DNA from: Planctomycetota bacterium
GTDB lineage: Bacteria; Planctomycetota; SZUA-567; H5-PLA8
NCBI GenBank assembly: GCA_016200135.1
Contig: JACQFI010000037.1
Coordinates: forward strand, 114,455-178,454
Length of the DNA stretch: 64,000 bases
Direction: 5' to 3'
Numbering within the stretch: position 1 is the first letter of the stretch; every line of letters starts with the position of its first letter. Below are positions 1 through 7,457 of the stretch, piece after piece. The notes beneath the pieces were generated by a model. That model saw nothing but the letters and a program-made list of their open reading frames with translations. It was not told the origin of the DNA and ran no database searches. The position numbers and the translations under genes were made by a program.

Positions 1-843
1 TACCGTCTCTTTGATCAGGCGGATGCCGCGGACCATCAGCAACGCGACGATCGCGCAGCAGACGGAGAGCAGCGCGTAATGCAGAAGTTCGCCGACCATG
101 TTCCCGCCGTCGCTCGGGTAGGACGGCGTCCAGTTCCCGAACATGCCCATGGAAGGAAACTGGAGGGCGTGGCCCTGGCCGAGGATCGCGGTGAAGACGG
201 AGTACGCGGTGACCGAGCATATGACGCCGGGAATCACGGCATCGTGTTCGAAGTCGGGTTCGCGGTAGAGCATCTCCGCGGCGAAGAGCGCGCCGCCCAA
301 GGGCGCGCGCAGCACGGCGCCCAGGCCGCCCGCGCAGCCGGCGAGCATCAAGATGCGGCGGTCGCGGATCGAGAGCCCGAACGTGCCGCCGATGAAGGAG
401 CCGACGCCCGCGCCGATCTGCGCGGTGGGCCCTTCCTTTCCCGCGCTGCCGCCGCTGCCGATGGTGAGGATCGTGCAGAGGCCCTTGAGCCAGGGAACGA
501 CCGGCCGGATCACGCCCTTGCCTTTGTGGAAGGCGTGGATCACTTCGTCCGTGCCGCCGCCGCCGACTTCGGGCGCCCACTTGATGGCGATGGCGCCCGC
601 GAGAAAGTGGCAGAAGCAGGGCGCGCCGAGAATCAGCACCAGGCTGAGCAGCGAACCGGTCTCCTGCTTGTTGAGCCCATCCAGGAACAGGTAATCGTAA
701 AGGTAGTAGAGGCCGCGGTCGAAGAGCACGCCGACCAACCCCGCGGCGATGCCGACGACCACGCAGAGCATTAATAAACGGATCCACGACTCCAGGTGGA
801 AGAACTTGGCGAGTCTTTCCAGGAGTCTTCGTGGCGTGGGCAT
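1..843 (-). CDS. ClC-family chloride channel/transporter (C-terminus cut by window edge)
   Basis: Voltage-gated ClC family membrane protein that moves chloride, often in exchange for protons. The reading frame is open from an ATG at 843 to base 1, giving the first 281 residues of a protein that normally has 400-600. Visible signatures are GSGGSAGKEGPTAQIG (residues 129-144), which holds the GKEGP loop with the gating glutamate at 137, and GCAGGLGAVLRAPLGGALFA just after it. Both are characteristic of the family. The chloride-binding loop that normally reads GSGIP appears as GGGGT near residues 103-107. An in-frame stop lies 10 codons upstream with no other start between, so ATG 843 is the start. 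Divergent from the pilin pair. Family call is firm; ion and mode are inferred. Confidence 0.93.
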   Translation of the reverse strand, partial: MPTPRRLLERLAKFFHLESWIRLLMLCVVVGIAAGLVGVLFDRGLYYLYDYLFLDGLNKQETGSLLSLVLILGAPCFCHFLAGAIAIKWAPEVGGGGTDEVIHAFHKGKGVIRPVVPWLKGLCTILTIGSGGSAGKEGPTAQIGAGVGSFIGGTFGLSIRDRRILMLAGCAGGLGAVLRAPLGGALFAAEMLYREPDFEHDAVIPGVICSVTAYSVFTAILGQGHALQFPSMGMFGNWTPSYPSDGGNMVGELLHYALLSVCCAIVALLMVRGIRLIKETV

Positions 844-1310
844 CTTGGCTTCACCGCCGGCCGAGTGGAGTGTTCAAGCCTTGAGACGCGGGAACGTGCT
901 GGTAACGTCGCGAGGCTTTGGAGACGCGCTTAAGAGGTGCGCTTAGCGGCCTGTGAACAGTATCGGCGGCGGGAAATGAGCGGTCAAGGAAGTCCGGGGT
1001 GGGAGGAATTGCGGCGAGCCCCTCAACGATAAGGTGCAGTTTTTGTTGGATGAAAATTGACAAAATTTGTCAGACGATTGACAAGCCTTGACATTACCAC
1101 AAAGTGCATGTGACAAAATTGGAAATATGAGTGCATCATATAAAATGTAAGCATTTGGAGATACTAGGTTAATATTATGAAATGAACATTGTGTCATTGG
1201 AATTGAGTTTGCTGAACCTATTCCACGAGATCTGTCGCTCAGAGCTTCTGTTTCTTTCGTAGTGGGAAGACGTGGTTGCTGTCTGTCTGGGCAGCGGAAA
1301 GGAGCGCAGC
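844..1310. other. Gene-free region between ClC gene and pilin pair
   Basis: This 467-base divergent spacer holds no convincing gene. Short open frames on both strands lack homology-like features and ribosome sites. Its right half (about 1040-1260) is clearly AT-rich against the GC-rich surroundings, as expected for promoters. Three TTGACA hexamers lie at 1057-1062, 1078-1083 and 1088-1093, and a TATAAAAT box at 1139-1146. No hexamer sits at an ideal 17-base distance from that box, so the exact promoter is uncertain. Confidence 0.6.
1058..1072. promoter_or_regulatory. 15-bp perfect palindrome upstream of pilin genes, possible operator
   Basis: TGACAAA-A-TTTGTCA is a perfect inverted repeat around one central base. 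It overlaps a TTGACA hexamer. A second partial copy, TGACAAAATT, lies at 1111-1120. Symmetry and spacing suggest a dimeric regulator site, but no regulator can be named from the sequence. Confidence 0.4.
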
Positions 1311-1886
1311 ATGAAGAGTCGAGGCTTTACGCTGATCGAGCTGATGATCGTCGTTGCGATCATCGCGATCATTGCAGCCATTGCGATCCCGAACTTGCTT
1401 CGGTCGCGCATGGCGGCGAACGAATCCGCGGCGATCGCGGCCTGTAAGACCTTCGCGGAAGCGCAGGACATCTACCGCCGCACCGACTGGGACAGCGACG
1501 GCGTGCTCGAGTACTCGCTCGCGATCTCGGGCGCCAACAGCCTGTACGAAAAGACCGCCGGGACCGGCAACTTGACCTTGGTCGACGCCGCGTTTGCGAC
1601 GGCCGAAGGCAACCCCGGCGTCGCGCAGCCGAAGGCCGGTTACGTCTTTACCGTGCTGACAGGCCAGGGCGCGAATGCTCCCGGCGGCACCAAGACCTAC
1701 GTCGTCGGCACGAACATGACGCTCGGCTACGCGTGCAGCGCCATGCCGGCATCCTACGACGGCACGGGCCGCAACTCGTTCCAGATCAACAACACGGGCA
1801 CCGTGTACCAGAAGGACCAGGGCTCGAGCGCCACGACGCACATCACGACCTACGACCCGAACACCGGCTGGGTCGTGTCGGAATAA
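1311..1886 (+). CDS. Type IV pilin-like protein with DUF2950-like C-terminal module
   Basis: Exported pilin-like protein of 191 residues, probably assembled by a type IV pilus or type II secretion-type machine. It begins MKSRG followed by FTLIELMIVVAIIAII, a classic class III signal: cleavage after Gly5, N-methylated Phe, conserved Glu at +5 and a hydrophobic assembly helix. After the helix comes an ESAAIAACK segment and then DWDSDGVLEY, an acidic stretch resembling a calcium-binding loop. The C-terminal half (PKAGYVF, TGQGANAPGG, NTGTVYQKDQG, GWVVSE) resembles the DUF2950 family as I remember it. AAAGGAG precedes the ATG by 7 bases, which decides the start. First gene of a tandem pair. Whether it forms a fibre or is a minor pseudopilin cannot be told; no pilus assembly gene is in the window. 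Confidence 0.88.
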   Translation: MKSRGFTLIELMIVVAIIAIIAAIAIPNLLRSRMAANESAAIAACKTFAEAQDIYRRTDWDSDGVLEYSLAISGANSLYEKTAGTGNLTLVDAAFATAEGNPGVAQPKAGYVFTVLTGQGANAPGGTKTYVVGTNMTLGYACSAMPASYDGTGRNSFQINNTGTVYQKDQGSSATTHITTYDPNTGWVVSE

Positions 1887-1900
1887 GCACGTTGGAATGG

Positions 1901-1935
1901 CGGGAGAGGGGCGGCTTAAGGCCGCCCTTCTCCCG
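1901..1935 (+). other. Intercistronic hairpin between the two pilin genes
   Basis: CGGGAGAGGGGCGGC pairs with GCCGCCCTTCTCCCG across a five-base TTAAG loop, with one mismatch. No T-run follows on either strand, so it does not look like a standard intrinsic terminator. It could stabilise or segment a two-gene message, allowing unequal levels of the two pilins. Confidence 0.6.
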
Positions 1936-1966
1936 TATCAAAAAAAGCCGACGGGGAGATTCTGAA

Positions 1967-2560
1967 ATGAAGTGCCACCGCTCCCATTTCCGCGCCTTCA
2001 CCTTAATCGAACTCATGATCGTGGTGGCGATTATCGCCATCATCGCGGCCATCGCGATCCCGAACATGATCCGTTCGCGCATGGCGGCCAACGAGTCGGC
2101 CGCGATCGCCGCATGCAAGGAGTACGCCGCCGCTCAGGACATCTACCGGCGTACGGACTGGGACTCGGACGGCATTCTCGAGTATGCGACGTCCTTCACC
2201 GGCGGAAACAGTCTCTACACGAAGAACGCGGCCACGCCCGGCGACATAGCGATGATCGAACAATCGTTCGCCAACGCAGAAGGGCAACCTGGGACCGCAG
2301 TGCCAAAAGCGGGATATGTATTCATGGTTCTGACGGGGCAGGGTGCAACCGCGCCCGGCGGGTCGAAGTCGTATGTGGTAGGTACGGATATGACCATCGG
2401 CTACGGCCTGAGCGCCATGCCCGCGTCGTACGACCAGACGGGCAGAAACTCCTTCCAGATCAATTCCACCGGCACGGTCTATCAGAAAGACCAGGGCAGC
2501 GGGGTGAGCACGCACCTGACCACTTACGAACCCGATACCTCCTGGACCGTTAGCGAATAA
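1967..2560 (+). CDS. Second type IV pilin-like protein with DUF2950-like module
   Basis: Paralogue of the preceding gene (197 residues), sharing the hydrophobic helix, the ESAAIAACK segment, the DWDSDGILEY loop and the C-terminal GYVF, TGQGATAPGG and GTVYQKDQG blocks. Its leader is longer (MKCHRSHFRA) and the residue before the predicted cleavage point is Ala10 rather than the usual Gly. Prepilin peptidases strongly prefer Gly at this position, so processing may be slower or absent. GGGGAG lies 8 bases before the ATG. It lies 80 bases after the first pilin, probably on the same message through an intercistronic hairpin. It may be a minor subunit or a partner of the first pilin. Confidence 0.86.
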   Translation: MKCHRSHFRAFTLIELMIVVAIIAIIAAIAIPNMIRSRMAANESAAIAACKEYAAAQDIYRRTDWDSDGILEYATSFTGGNSLYTKNAATPGDIAMIEQSFANAEGQPGTAVPKAGYVFMVLTGQGATAPGGSKSYVVGTDMTIGYGLSAMPASYDQTGRNSFQINSTGTVYQKDQGSGVSTHLTTYEPDTSWTVSE

Positions 2561-2590
2561 GCGGCGGCCAGCGCTTCAGAACGTCGAAAT

Positions 2591-2670
2591 AAACCGTCAA
2601 GACGCCAAGGGCGCCACGACATCTCCTAAAAATGAAAAGCCATTCTTGGCGCGTTTGACGCCTGGCGGTT
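2591..2670. repeat. Dispersed palindromic repeat, copy 1
   Basis: AACCGTCAAGACGCCAAGG opens the left arm and an inverted version (TTGGCGCGTTTGACG then CCTGGCGGTT) closes the right arm, with about 23 bases between. The same layout recurs at 18803-18886 and 37149-37222. It lies between the convergent pilin and rlmN genes. REP-like element; no transposase is attached. Confidence 0.72.
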
Positions 2671-2701
2671 CGATATTTCCGTTTTGCAATCCTGGTTTCA
2701 A

Positions 2702-3757
2702 TTAAGTGAGCTGGCGGCGGCGCAGTTGTCCGCACGCGGCGTCAACGCTCTTGCCTTTGCTGTAGCGGATGGTCGTGGGGATGTGGGCCTTTTCAAGAAC
2801 GGCCTTGAAGCGTTCCTGTGCCTCGAGGGATGGGCGTTCGAACGCGGAGCCTTCCACCGGATTGAAGGGGATCAGGTTGGCCTTGCAGGGATGGTCCTGC
2901 AGGAGGCCGGCGAGGTCGCGCGCCTGCGCCACGGAATCGTTGACGCCGGCGAGGAGCGTGTACTCGTACGTGACGATGCGGCGGGCCTTGCGCGAGAACT
3001 CGCGGACCGCGTCCATCACTTCGCGAATCGGGTGGCGCTTGGCGACGGGAATGAGCTGCGCGCGCGTCTCGTCGTCGGGCGCATGCAGGGAGACGGCGAG
3101 TTCGAGCTGGAGGTTCTCGCCGGCCAGGCGGCGGATGCCCGGCGGGATGCCGACGGTGGAGATGGTAATGCGGCGCGCGCCGATGCCGCAGCCTTTGGGC
3201 GGCGGGGCGTTGAGGATGCGGACGGCCTTGAGAACCTCGTCGTAGTTGTGGAGGGGCTCGCCCATGCCCATGAAGACGATATGGGTGGAGTGTGCGCGCG
3301 AGCGGCCCCACATCTGGAGGTACTGCTCGAGGATCTCGTGCGCGAGCAGATGGCGTTCGAAGCCGCCCAGGCCGGTGGCGCAGAAGACGCAGCCCATCGC
3401 GCAGCCGACTTGGCTCGAGAGGCAGCTCGTGAGGCGGTCCGGGACGCGGATCTGCACGGACTCGATGAGCGCGCCGTCGCGGGCTTTCCAGAGCCACTTG
3501 GCGGCGTCGTCGCCTTCGCTCGTGCGGACCGGTTCGAGCTCGTACAGCGGGGCGGCGACGTTCAGGCGTTCGCGCAGCTTCTTCGAGAGATTGGTGACGC
3601 CCTCGTAGGAGGCGACGCCCTTGCGCAGGAGGAATTCGCGGAGCTGCGTGGCGCGAAAGGCGGGCTCGCCCAACTGCTTGAAGAGCGCGGCGAGTTCGTC
3701 CTCGGTGAGCGCGGTGACGGGGCGCGAAGGGGCGGGTGCGGGCGGGGTGTCTTTCAT
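2702..3757 (-). CDS. rlmN: Dual-specificity 23S rRNA/tRNA methyltransferase RlmN (radical SAM)
   Basis: Radical SAM enzyme that methylates carbon 2 of A2503 in 23S rRNA and of A37 in some tRNAs. 351 residues, full length for the family. The cluster motif CAMGCVFC binds the 4Fe-4S centre through Cys119, Cys123 and Cys126; GMGEPL follows as expected. The C-terminal SVDAACGQL carries the methyl-shuttling Cys342, and the second mechanistic cysteine is the one in the N-terminal SCLSSQVGC region or nearby. Its ATG overlaps the stop of the FkbM gene (ATGA), so it is the last gene of the glycosyltransferase/methyltransferase operon. A translation-fidelity gene at the end of such an operon is probably passenger placement. 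Confidence 0.97.
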   Translation of the reverse strand: MKDTPPAPAPSRPVTALTEDELAALFKQLGEPAFRATQLREFLLRKGVASYEGVTNLSKKLRERLNVAAPLYELEPVRTSEGDDAAKWLWKARDGALIESVQIRVPDRLTSCLSSQVGCAMGCVFCATGLGGFERHLLAHEILEQYLQMWGRSRAHSTHIVFMGMGEPLHNYDEVLKAVRILNAPPPKGCGIGARRITISTVGIPPGIRRLAGENLQLELAVSLHAPDDETRAQLIPVAKRHPIREVMDAVREFSRKARRIVTYEYTLLAGVNDSVAQARDLAGLLQDHPCKANLIPFNPVEGSAFERPSLEAQERFKAVLEKAHIPTTIRYSKGKSVDAACGQLRRRQLT

Positions 3758-4668
3758 GATGCCGATTGTACCGCTTGCGGAGCTACATGCGAGGCGGTCG
3801 CGGCAGGCCGCCGCGCCAGGAGATTGAGGTACTGCCCGGACGCGAGGGCGTTCACGAACTGCGCGGGGTCGCCGATTCGGCGCTGTTCAGCGGGGCGTTC
3901 GTCGAGCACTTCAAGCGCGAAGCCGAGGGCCTGGAGCCCGGCGAGGACTTCCGCGGGCACGCAGCCCGCTTGACGCAGGCCGAAGGGCCAGAATTCGACC
4001 AGCATGGCGAGGTCCCGGTTCTCGGTGAGCACGCGCCGCATGCCCTGGAGCGCGATGCCTTCGGCGCCTTGGATGTCCATCTTGATAAAGTCGATGCGCG
4101 TGCCGGGCGGAAAGTAATTGTCGAGGGCGAGCATGCGCACGCGGTCCTTCAGTCTGTGGGCGCCGGAGTCGAAGACGCGGTGGTCGCCGCTGTTCGCGCC
4201 GGATTTAAAGACGAAGGTCTCGCCGCTACGCGCGCCCACCGCGGCGTGGACAGGCTCGACCTGCGCAAACGCGTTCTCGCGGATGTTGCGGCGGAGGGTT
4301 TCGAAGTTGCCGCGATCGGCCTCGAAGGCATAAACGCGGCCGTCTTCACCCACCAAGTGCGCGAGCTGGAGCGTGTGCAGGCCGATATTGGAGCCAATGT
4401 CCAGGGCCTGCATTCCCGGGCGGCACAGCTCCGCGAGTAGGGCCGACTCGGCGGCCTCGAGGCCGAAGAGTTTCCAGAGCCAGAGCGCGACGAAGCGGTC
4501 AAAGGTGTGCGCGTACATGGCACGATAGTTCACGACCACGGGCATGCGCTCGAACGGCAGGGGGAGCCGGTTGAGCGCGGCGAGCAGTCCCTGCAGCGCC
4601 TTGCTCTCTTCGAAGCGGTGCCCGAGGCGCTCGATGGGCGAGGGCGCGGTCTCCTGCGCGGAGCTCAT
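3754..4668 (-). CDS. FkbM family SAM-dependent methyltransferase
   Basis: 304-residue methyltransferase of the FkbM type, which usually O-methylates sugars or secondary metabolites. The SAM-binding motif ALDIGSNIGLHTL and the FkbM hallmark DFIKMDIQGAEGIALQG are plain. The C-terminal part holds LVEFWPFGLR, also typical. The start is the ATG at 4668, which overlaps the stop of the upstream TPR gene by four bases (ATGA); a longer frame reaching further upstream is only read-through of that gene's antisense composition. Its place between a TPR membrane protein and rlmN, in an operon with a glycosyltransferase, suggests that its substrate is a surface glycan or glycoprotein. Family call firm, substrate unknown. 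Confidence 0.9.
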   Translation of the reverse strand: MSSAQETAPSPIERLGHRFEESKALQGLLAALNRLPLPFERMPVVVNYRAMYAHTFDRFVALWLWKLFGLEAAESALLAELCRPGMQALDIGSNIGLHTLQLAHLVGEDGRVYAFEADRGNFETLRRNIRENAFAQVEPVHAAVGARSGETFVFKSGANSGDHRVFDSGAHRLKDRVRMLALDNYFPPGTRIDFIKMDIQGAEGIALQGMRRVLTENRDLAMLVEFWPFGLRQAGCVPAEVLAGLQALGFALEVLDERPAEQRRIGDPAQFVNALASGQYLNLLARRPAATASHVAPQAVQSAS

Positions 4669-6581
4669 GGCGCGCCCGCCTGGCCCGGCGCGGCACCGCT
4701 TTGCAGCGCGTCCAGCAGCTTGCGGGCTTCGTGGCCGAGAACCGGATGGTTGAGCAGGCGCTGCGCTTCGGCGCGGGCTTTTTCCTTCTGGCCGGAGTCG
4801 AGCCACCCGCGCAGGCGGTTGTGGAGCAGCTCGGGATCGTCGGGCGCGAGTTGCAGGCCCTTTTCGAGCAGGGCCAGGGCCTCGTCGGAACGGCCCTGGG
4901 CGAAGTCGTCCGTGGCGAGGAATTTGAGCGCGTAGAGCTTGGCGCCGCGTTCGAGGATGCGTTCCTCGCGCGGGGCATTCCAGACTTCCTCGAACTGGCG
5001 CCGCGCTTCCCTGCGGTGGCCGGAAGTCAGCAGCAGCGAAGCGAACTCGTTGCGGTAGTGCAGCGCCCAAAGCAGGCGGTCGTAGTCGTCGCATTGCGTG
5101 GCGCGGGCGTGGGCCTTGAGCGCGAGGTCGAGCATCTCCTGGCGGCGCACGTCGTCGCGTTCCTCGCGTGAAGAGTGGAAGAGACGGCTAGCCAGGTAGA
5201 CGTGGCCGAAGGCGGTCTGCGGCTGCTTGTAAGCGGCGTCGGCGAAGAGCTGGATCTCGTCCTGCCAGTCGCACGAACGGGAAACCGCGAGCGCGAGCAG
5301 CACTGCCGCCAGGGCCGCGACGGGTATGAGCAGATTGTCGGAGCGGGCGCGGAACTTGGCCAGGAGCGCCCAGGCCACTTCCACGAGCAGAAAACCAAAG
5401 GCAGGCAGGCTGGCATAAAGATAGCGGTCCTGGATCAGCCAGGAGGTCGTCGCGACCGGGTTGAGGACCGGAGCGAGACCCGCGGCGAACCAGACGGCAT
5501 AAAAGACGAGCCTGCGCCAGGGCACGCCGAGCTTCCACGCGGCGTAGAAGAACGCGAGGATGCCGGCCCAGCCGCCGAGGATCACGCCCCATACCGGACC
5601 AGACGCGGGCACGTGATAGAAAGCGCTCAAGTTGACCGGAAAGAGACACAGGCCGAGATAGCGGACATAGAGGTAGGCGGTGGCGAAGAGTGGATTCAAT
5701 CCCCCGGTCCAAATCGGCGGCATCAGGTAATCACTGTGCGATTTTCCGGTGACGTAGAGCGTCAGAAGAACGGGCAGAAAAAGAATGGCCCCGCGCGCGG
5801 CGCGGCGGGGCCAGGGGGCATGCCGCAGCAGCAGGAAATCGCAGGCGACCAGCACCGGCCACCAACTGACGCCCGAGGCCTTGCAGAGCTGCGCGCATAA
5901 CAAGAGGAGAAACGTCGCGCCGACGCGCGGCCACGAAGGTTCGAGGAAGCCGGGTTCCTGCGGAGCCGCTGCTTGGGCGGGCTCGCCGGGGAACTCCCAG
6001 GTCCAGGTCTCCGCATCGGCGCCGGTGTAGACATACAGCGCCCAGAGTCCGAAGAGCGCGGGGAGGACGTTGTTTCGTTCGATGATCCAGCAGACGCTCT
6101 CGCAGTCGGTGGGGTGGAAGAGAAAGATCAGCGCCGCGCCGAGGGCGAGTTCGAAGCGCCGGGTCAGGCGCAGGCCGAATTTCAGGACCAACCAGGCGCA
6201 GAGCCCATGATAGATGCCGGACATGCCGCGCATGGCCCATGGCGCGAAGCTGTCCGCGCCCGCGCCTTTGCCGCCGAAGAGCGCGTGATCGAGGGCCGTG
6301 GAGAGCAGCGCGAGCGGCGACCAATGCGCGGTCTCGAGGCCCGCGGTGGGAATCTTGCCGAAAGGCAGAAAGAGCTGCGTCCAGAAGTAGCCCCAGCCGT
6401 GGACGACGAGGGGGTTCTGCGTCGTGATCCAGTTGTCGTCGTAGGAGAGGAAGAGCTTGGCGTCGAGCGCGCCGAGCGCGGGCACGACGCCCAGCATCAT
6501 AAAGAGCAGTACGCCCGGCCACGCGCGCGCGAGGCAGCGCTCGAGCCAGACGGAGACGGGGCCCTGTTGGGTGTCGTTCAT
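4665..6581 (-). CDS. Multi-pass membrane protein with C-terminal TPR repeats (TMTC/O-mannosyl-transferase-like layout)
   Basis: 638 residues. The N-terminal two thirds is strongly hydrophobic with about 10 membrane segments. An early acidic SYDDNW motif after the first segment resembles the catalytic loop of GT-C glycosyltransferases and of eukaryotic TMTC O-mannosyltransferases. The last 200 residues form TPR-like helical pairs (for example RSDEALALLEKGLQLAPDDP). That arrangement suggests transfer of a lipid-linked sugar to an exported protein, but no acceptor can be named. Start ATG 6581 overlaps the upstream methyltransferase stop (ATGA), and its own stop overlaps the FkbM start, so translation is probably coupled. 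Function is inference from layout. Confidence 0.8.
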   Translation of the reverse strand: MNDTQQGPVSVWLERCLARAWPGVLLFMMLGVVPALGALDAKLFLSYDDNWITTQNPLVVHGWGYFWTQLFLPFGKIPTAGLETAHWSPLALLSTALDHALFGGKGAGADSFAPWAMRGMSGIYHGLCAWLVLKFGLRLTRRFELALGAALIFLFHPTDCESVCWIIERNNVLPALFGLWALYVYTGADAETWTWEFPGEPAQAAAPQEPGFLEPSWPRVGATFLLLLCAQLCKASGVSWWPVLVACDFLLLRHAPWPRRAARGAILFLPVLLTLYVTGKSHSDYLMPPIWTGGLNPLFATAYLYVRYLGLCLFPVNLSAFYHVPASGPVWGVILGGWAGILAFFYAAWKLGVPWRRLVFYAVWFAAGLAPVLNPVATTSWLIQDRYLYASLPAFGFLLVEVAWALLAKFRARSDNLLIPVAALAAVLLALAVSRSCDWQDEIQLFADAAYKQPQTAFGHVYLASRLFHSSREERDDVRRQEMLDLALKAHARATQCDDYDRLLWALHYRNEFASLLLTSGHRREARRQFEEVWNAPREERILERGAKLYALKFLATDDFAQGRSDEALALLEKGLQLAPDDPELLHNRLRGWLDSGQKEKARAEAQRLLNHPVLGHEARKLLDALQSGAAPGQAGAP

Positions 6582-7402
6582 GGCGAAGACGCGGAGACCG
6601 AGGAGCTTTTGGCGGCGGGCGGGCGCGCAGCTTCGGGCTCCGGCGCGCCGGTCTTTTCGAGCACGATTAGGATGCGCATGCCGGTGAGCCACGAACCGAA
6701 CGGGCGCGTGAGGACGCGTTCGACGGAATGCAGCGGCCCGAGCAGCGGGCCGGGCACCAGGCAGACGCTGCTGTAGCCGCCGGTGGCCGGGTAGATGAAG
6801 AAGTCGGAGTATTCGAGCTTCGTGAGCTTCAAGCCCGGGACGCGCTTGAGCGTTTCCGGGAGGCCGCGACCGAAGAGCACGGCCGCGATGCCCATGTTAG
6901 CGAACATGAAGCCCTCGTTGGCGGGCTCGGGCGTGTCGTCTTCGGCGAAGACGTCCTGACGGAGATCGACGGGCTCGAAGTGGAAGAGTTTCCAGACGAG
7001 CCGTGCCCAAGGCGTGGCGGCCGGTTCGAAGAGGACGATGCGCCCGCCGGGTTTGAGGGCGCGTTCGGCCGCGCGCAGGAAACGCAGGGGGCGCGGGAGG
7101 TGGTGGAGGCAATCGACGAGCACGAAGTTGCCGACCTCACCGGGCGCGAAGGGCATCTGGCGCGCATCCACGACCTTCTCGATCCAGTTGCCGCAGACGA
7201 TGGCGTCGGTGGCGACGGTCGCGGGGAAGAACCGTTTGAAGTTCCCGCAGCCCGAGCCGATCTCGACCACGGGCCGCTGCGGCGAGAGCTCCGCGACGAT
7301 GCGCCCGAACCAGCGGTGGTAGAGCGCACGGAGCGCGGGCTTGCGCGCCCAGCGCTCCTTCATGAAGTCGAGGACCTCGGTGTAATTGGTGAAGTGTTTC
7401 AT
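6578..7402 (-). CDS. Class I SAM-dependent methyltransferase
   Basis: 274-residue methyltransferase with motif I VVEIGSGCGNFKRF near residues 45-58, an acidic second strand, and motif III ALKPGGRIVLFEP. The region after the core (about 140-230) is longer than in minimal enzymes and rich in aromatic residues. The C-terminal tail (from about 250) is Pro/Ala/Ser-rich and probably disordered. It follows the methyltransferase/glycosyltransferase fusion after 55 bases and overlaps the next gene by ATGA. Polyprenyl-linked or glycan substrates are plausible from the neighbours, but the sequence does not specify one. Confidence 0.85.
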   Translation of the reverse strand: MKHFTNYTEVLDFMKERWARKPALRALYHRWFGRIVAELSPQRPVVEIGSGCGNFKRFFPATVATDAIVCGNWIEKVVDARQMPFAPGEVGNFVLVDCLHHLPRPLRFLRAAERALKPGGRIVLFEPAATPWARLVWKLFHFEPVDLRQDVFAEDDTPEPANEGFMFANMGIAAVLFGRGLPETLKRVPGLKLTKLEYSDFFIYPATGGYSSVCLVPGPLLGPLHSVERVLTRPFGSWLTGMRILIVLEKTGAPEPEAARPPAAKSSSVSASSP

Positions 7403-7457
7403 GCGGCCGTCGCCCAGTGGAACGGAAGATCGCGGAGCAGCGTCCGCGTCGTCCGCT

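Noticed and set aside
943..1197. Small minus-strand gene before the pilin pair
   Set aside because: The frame lies in AT-rich promoter-like DNA, has no ribosome site and its text is Cys/Phe/Pro-rich without pattern.
1899..1950. Terminator between the pilin genes
   Set aside because: The hairpin is strong, but a run of A, not T, follows on the plus strand, and none on the minus strand; listed as a hairpin instead.
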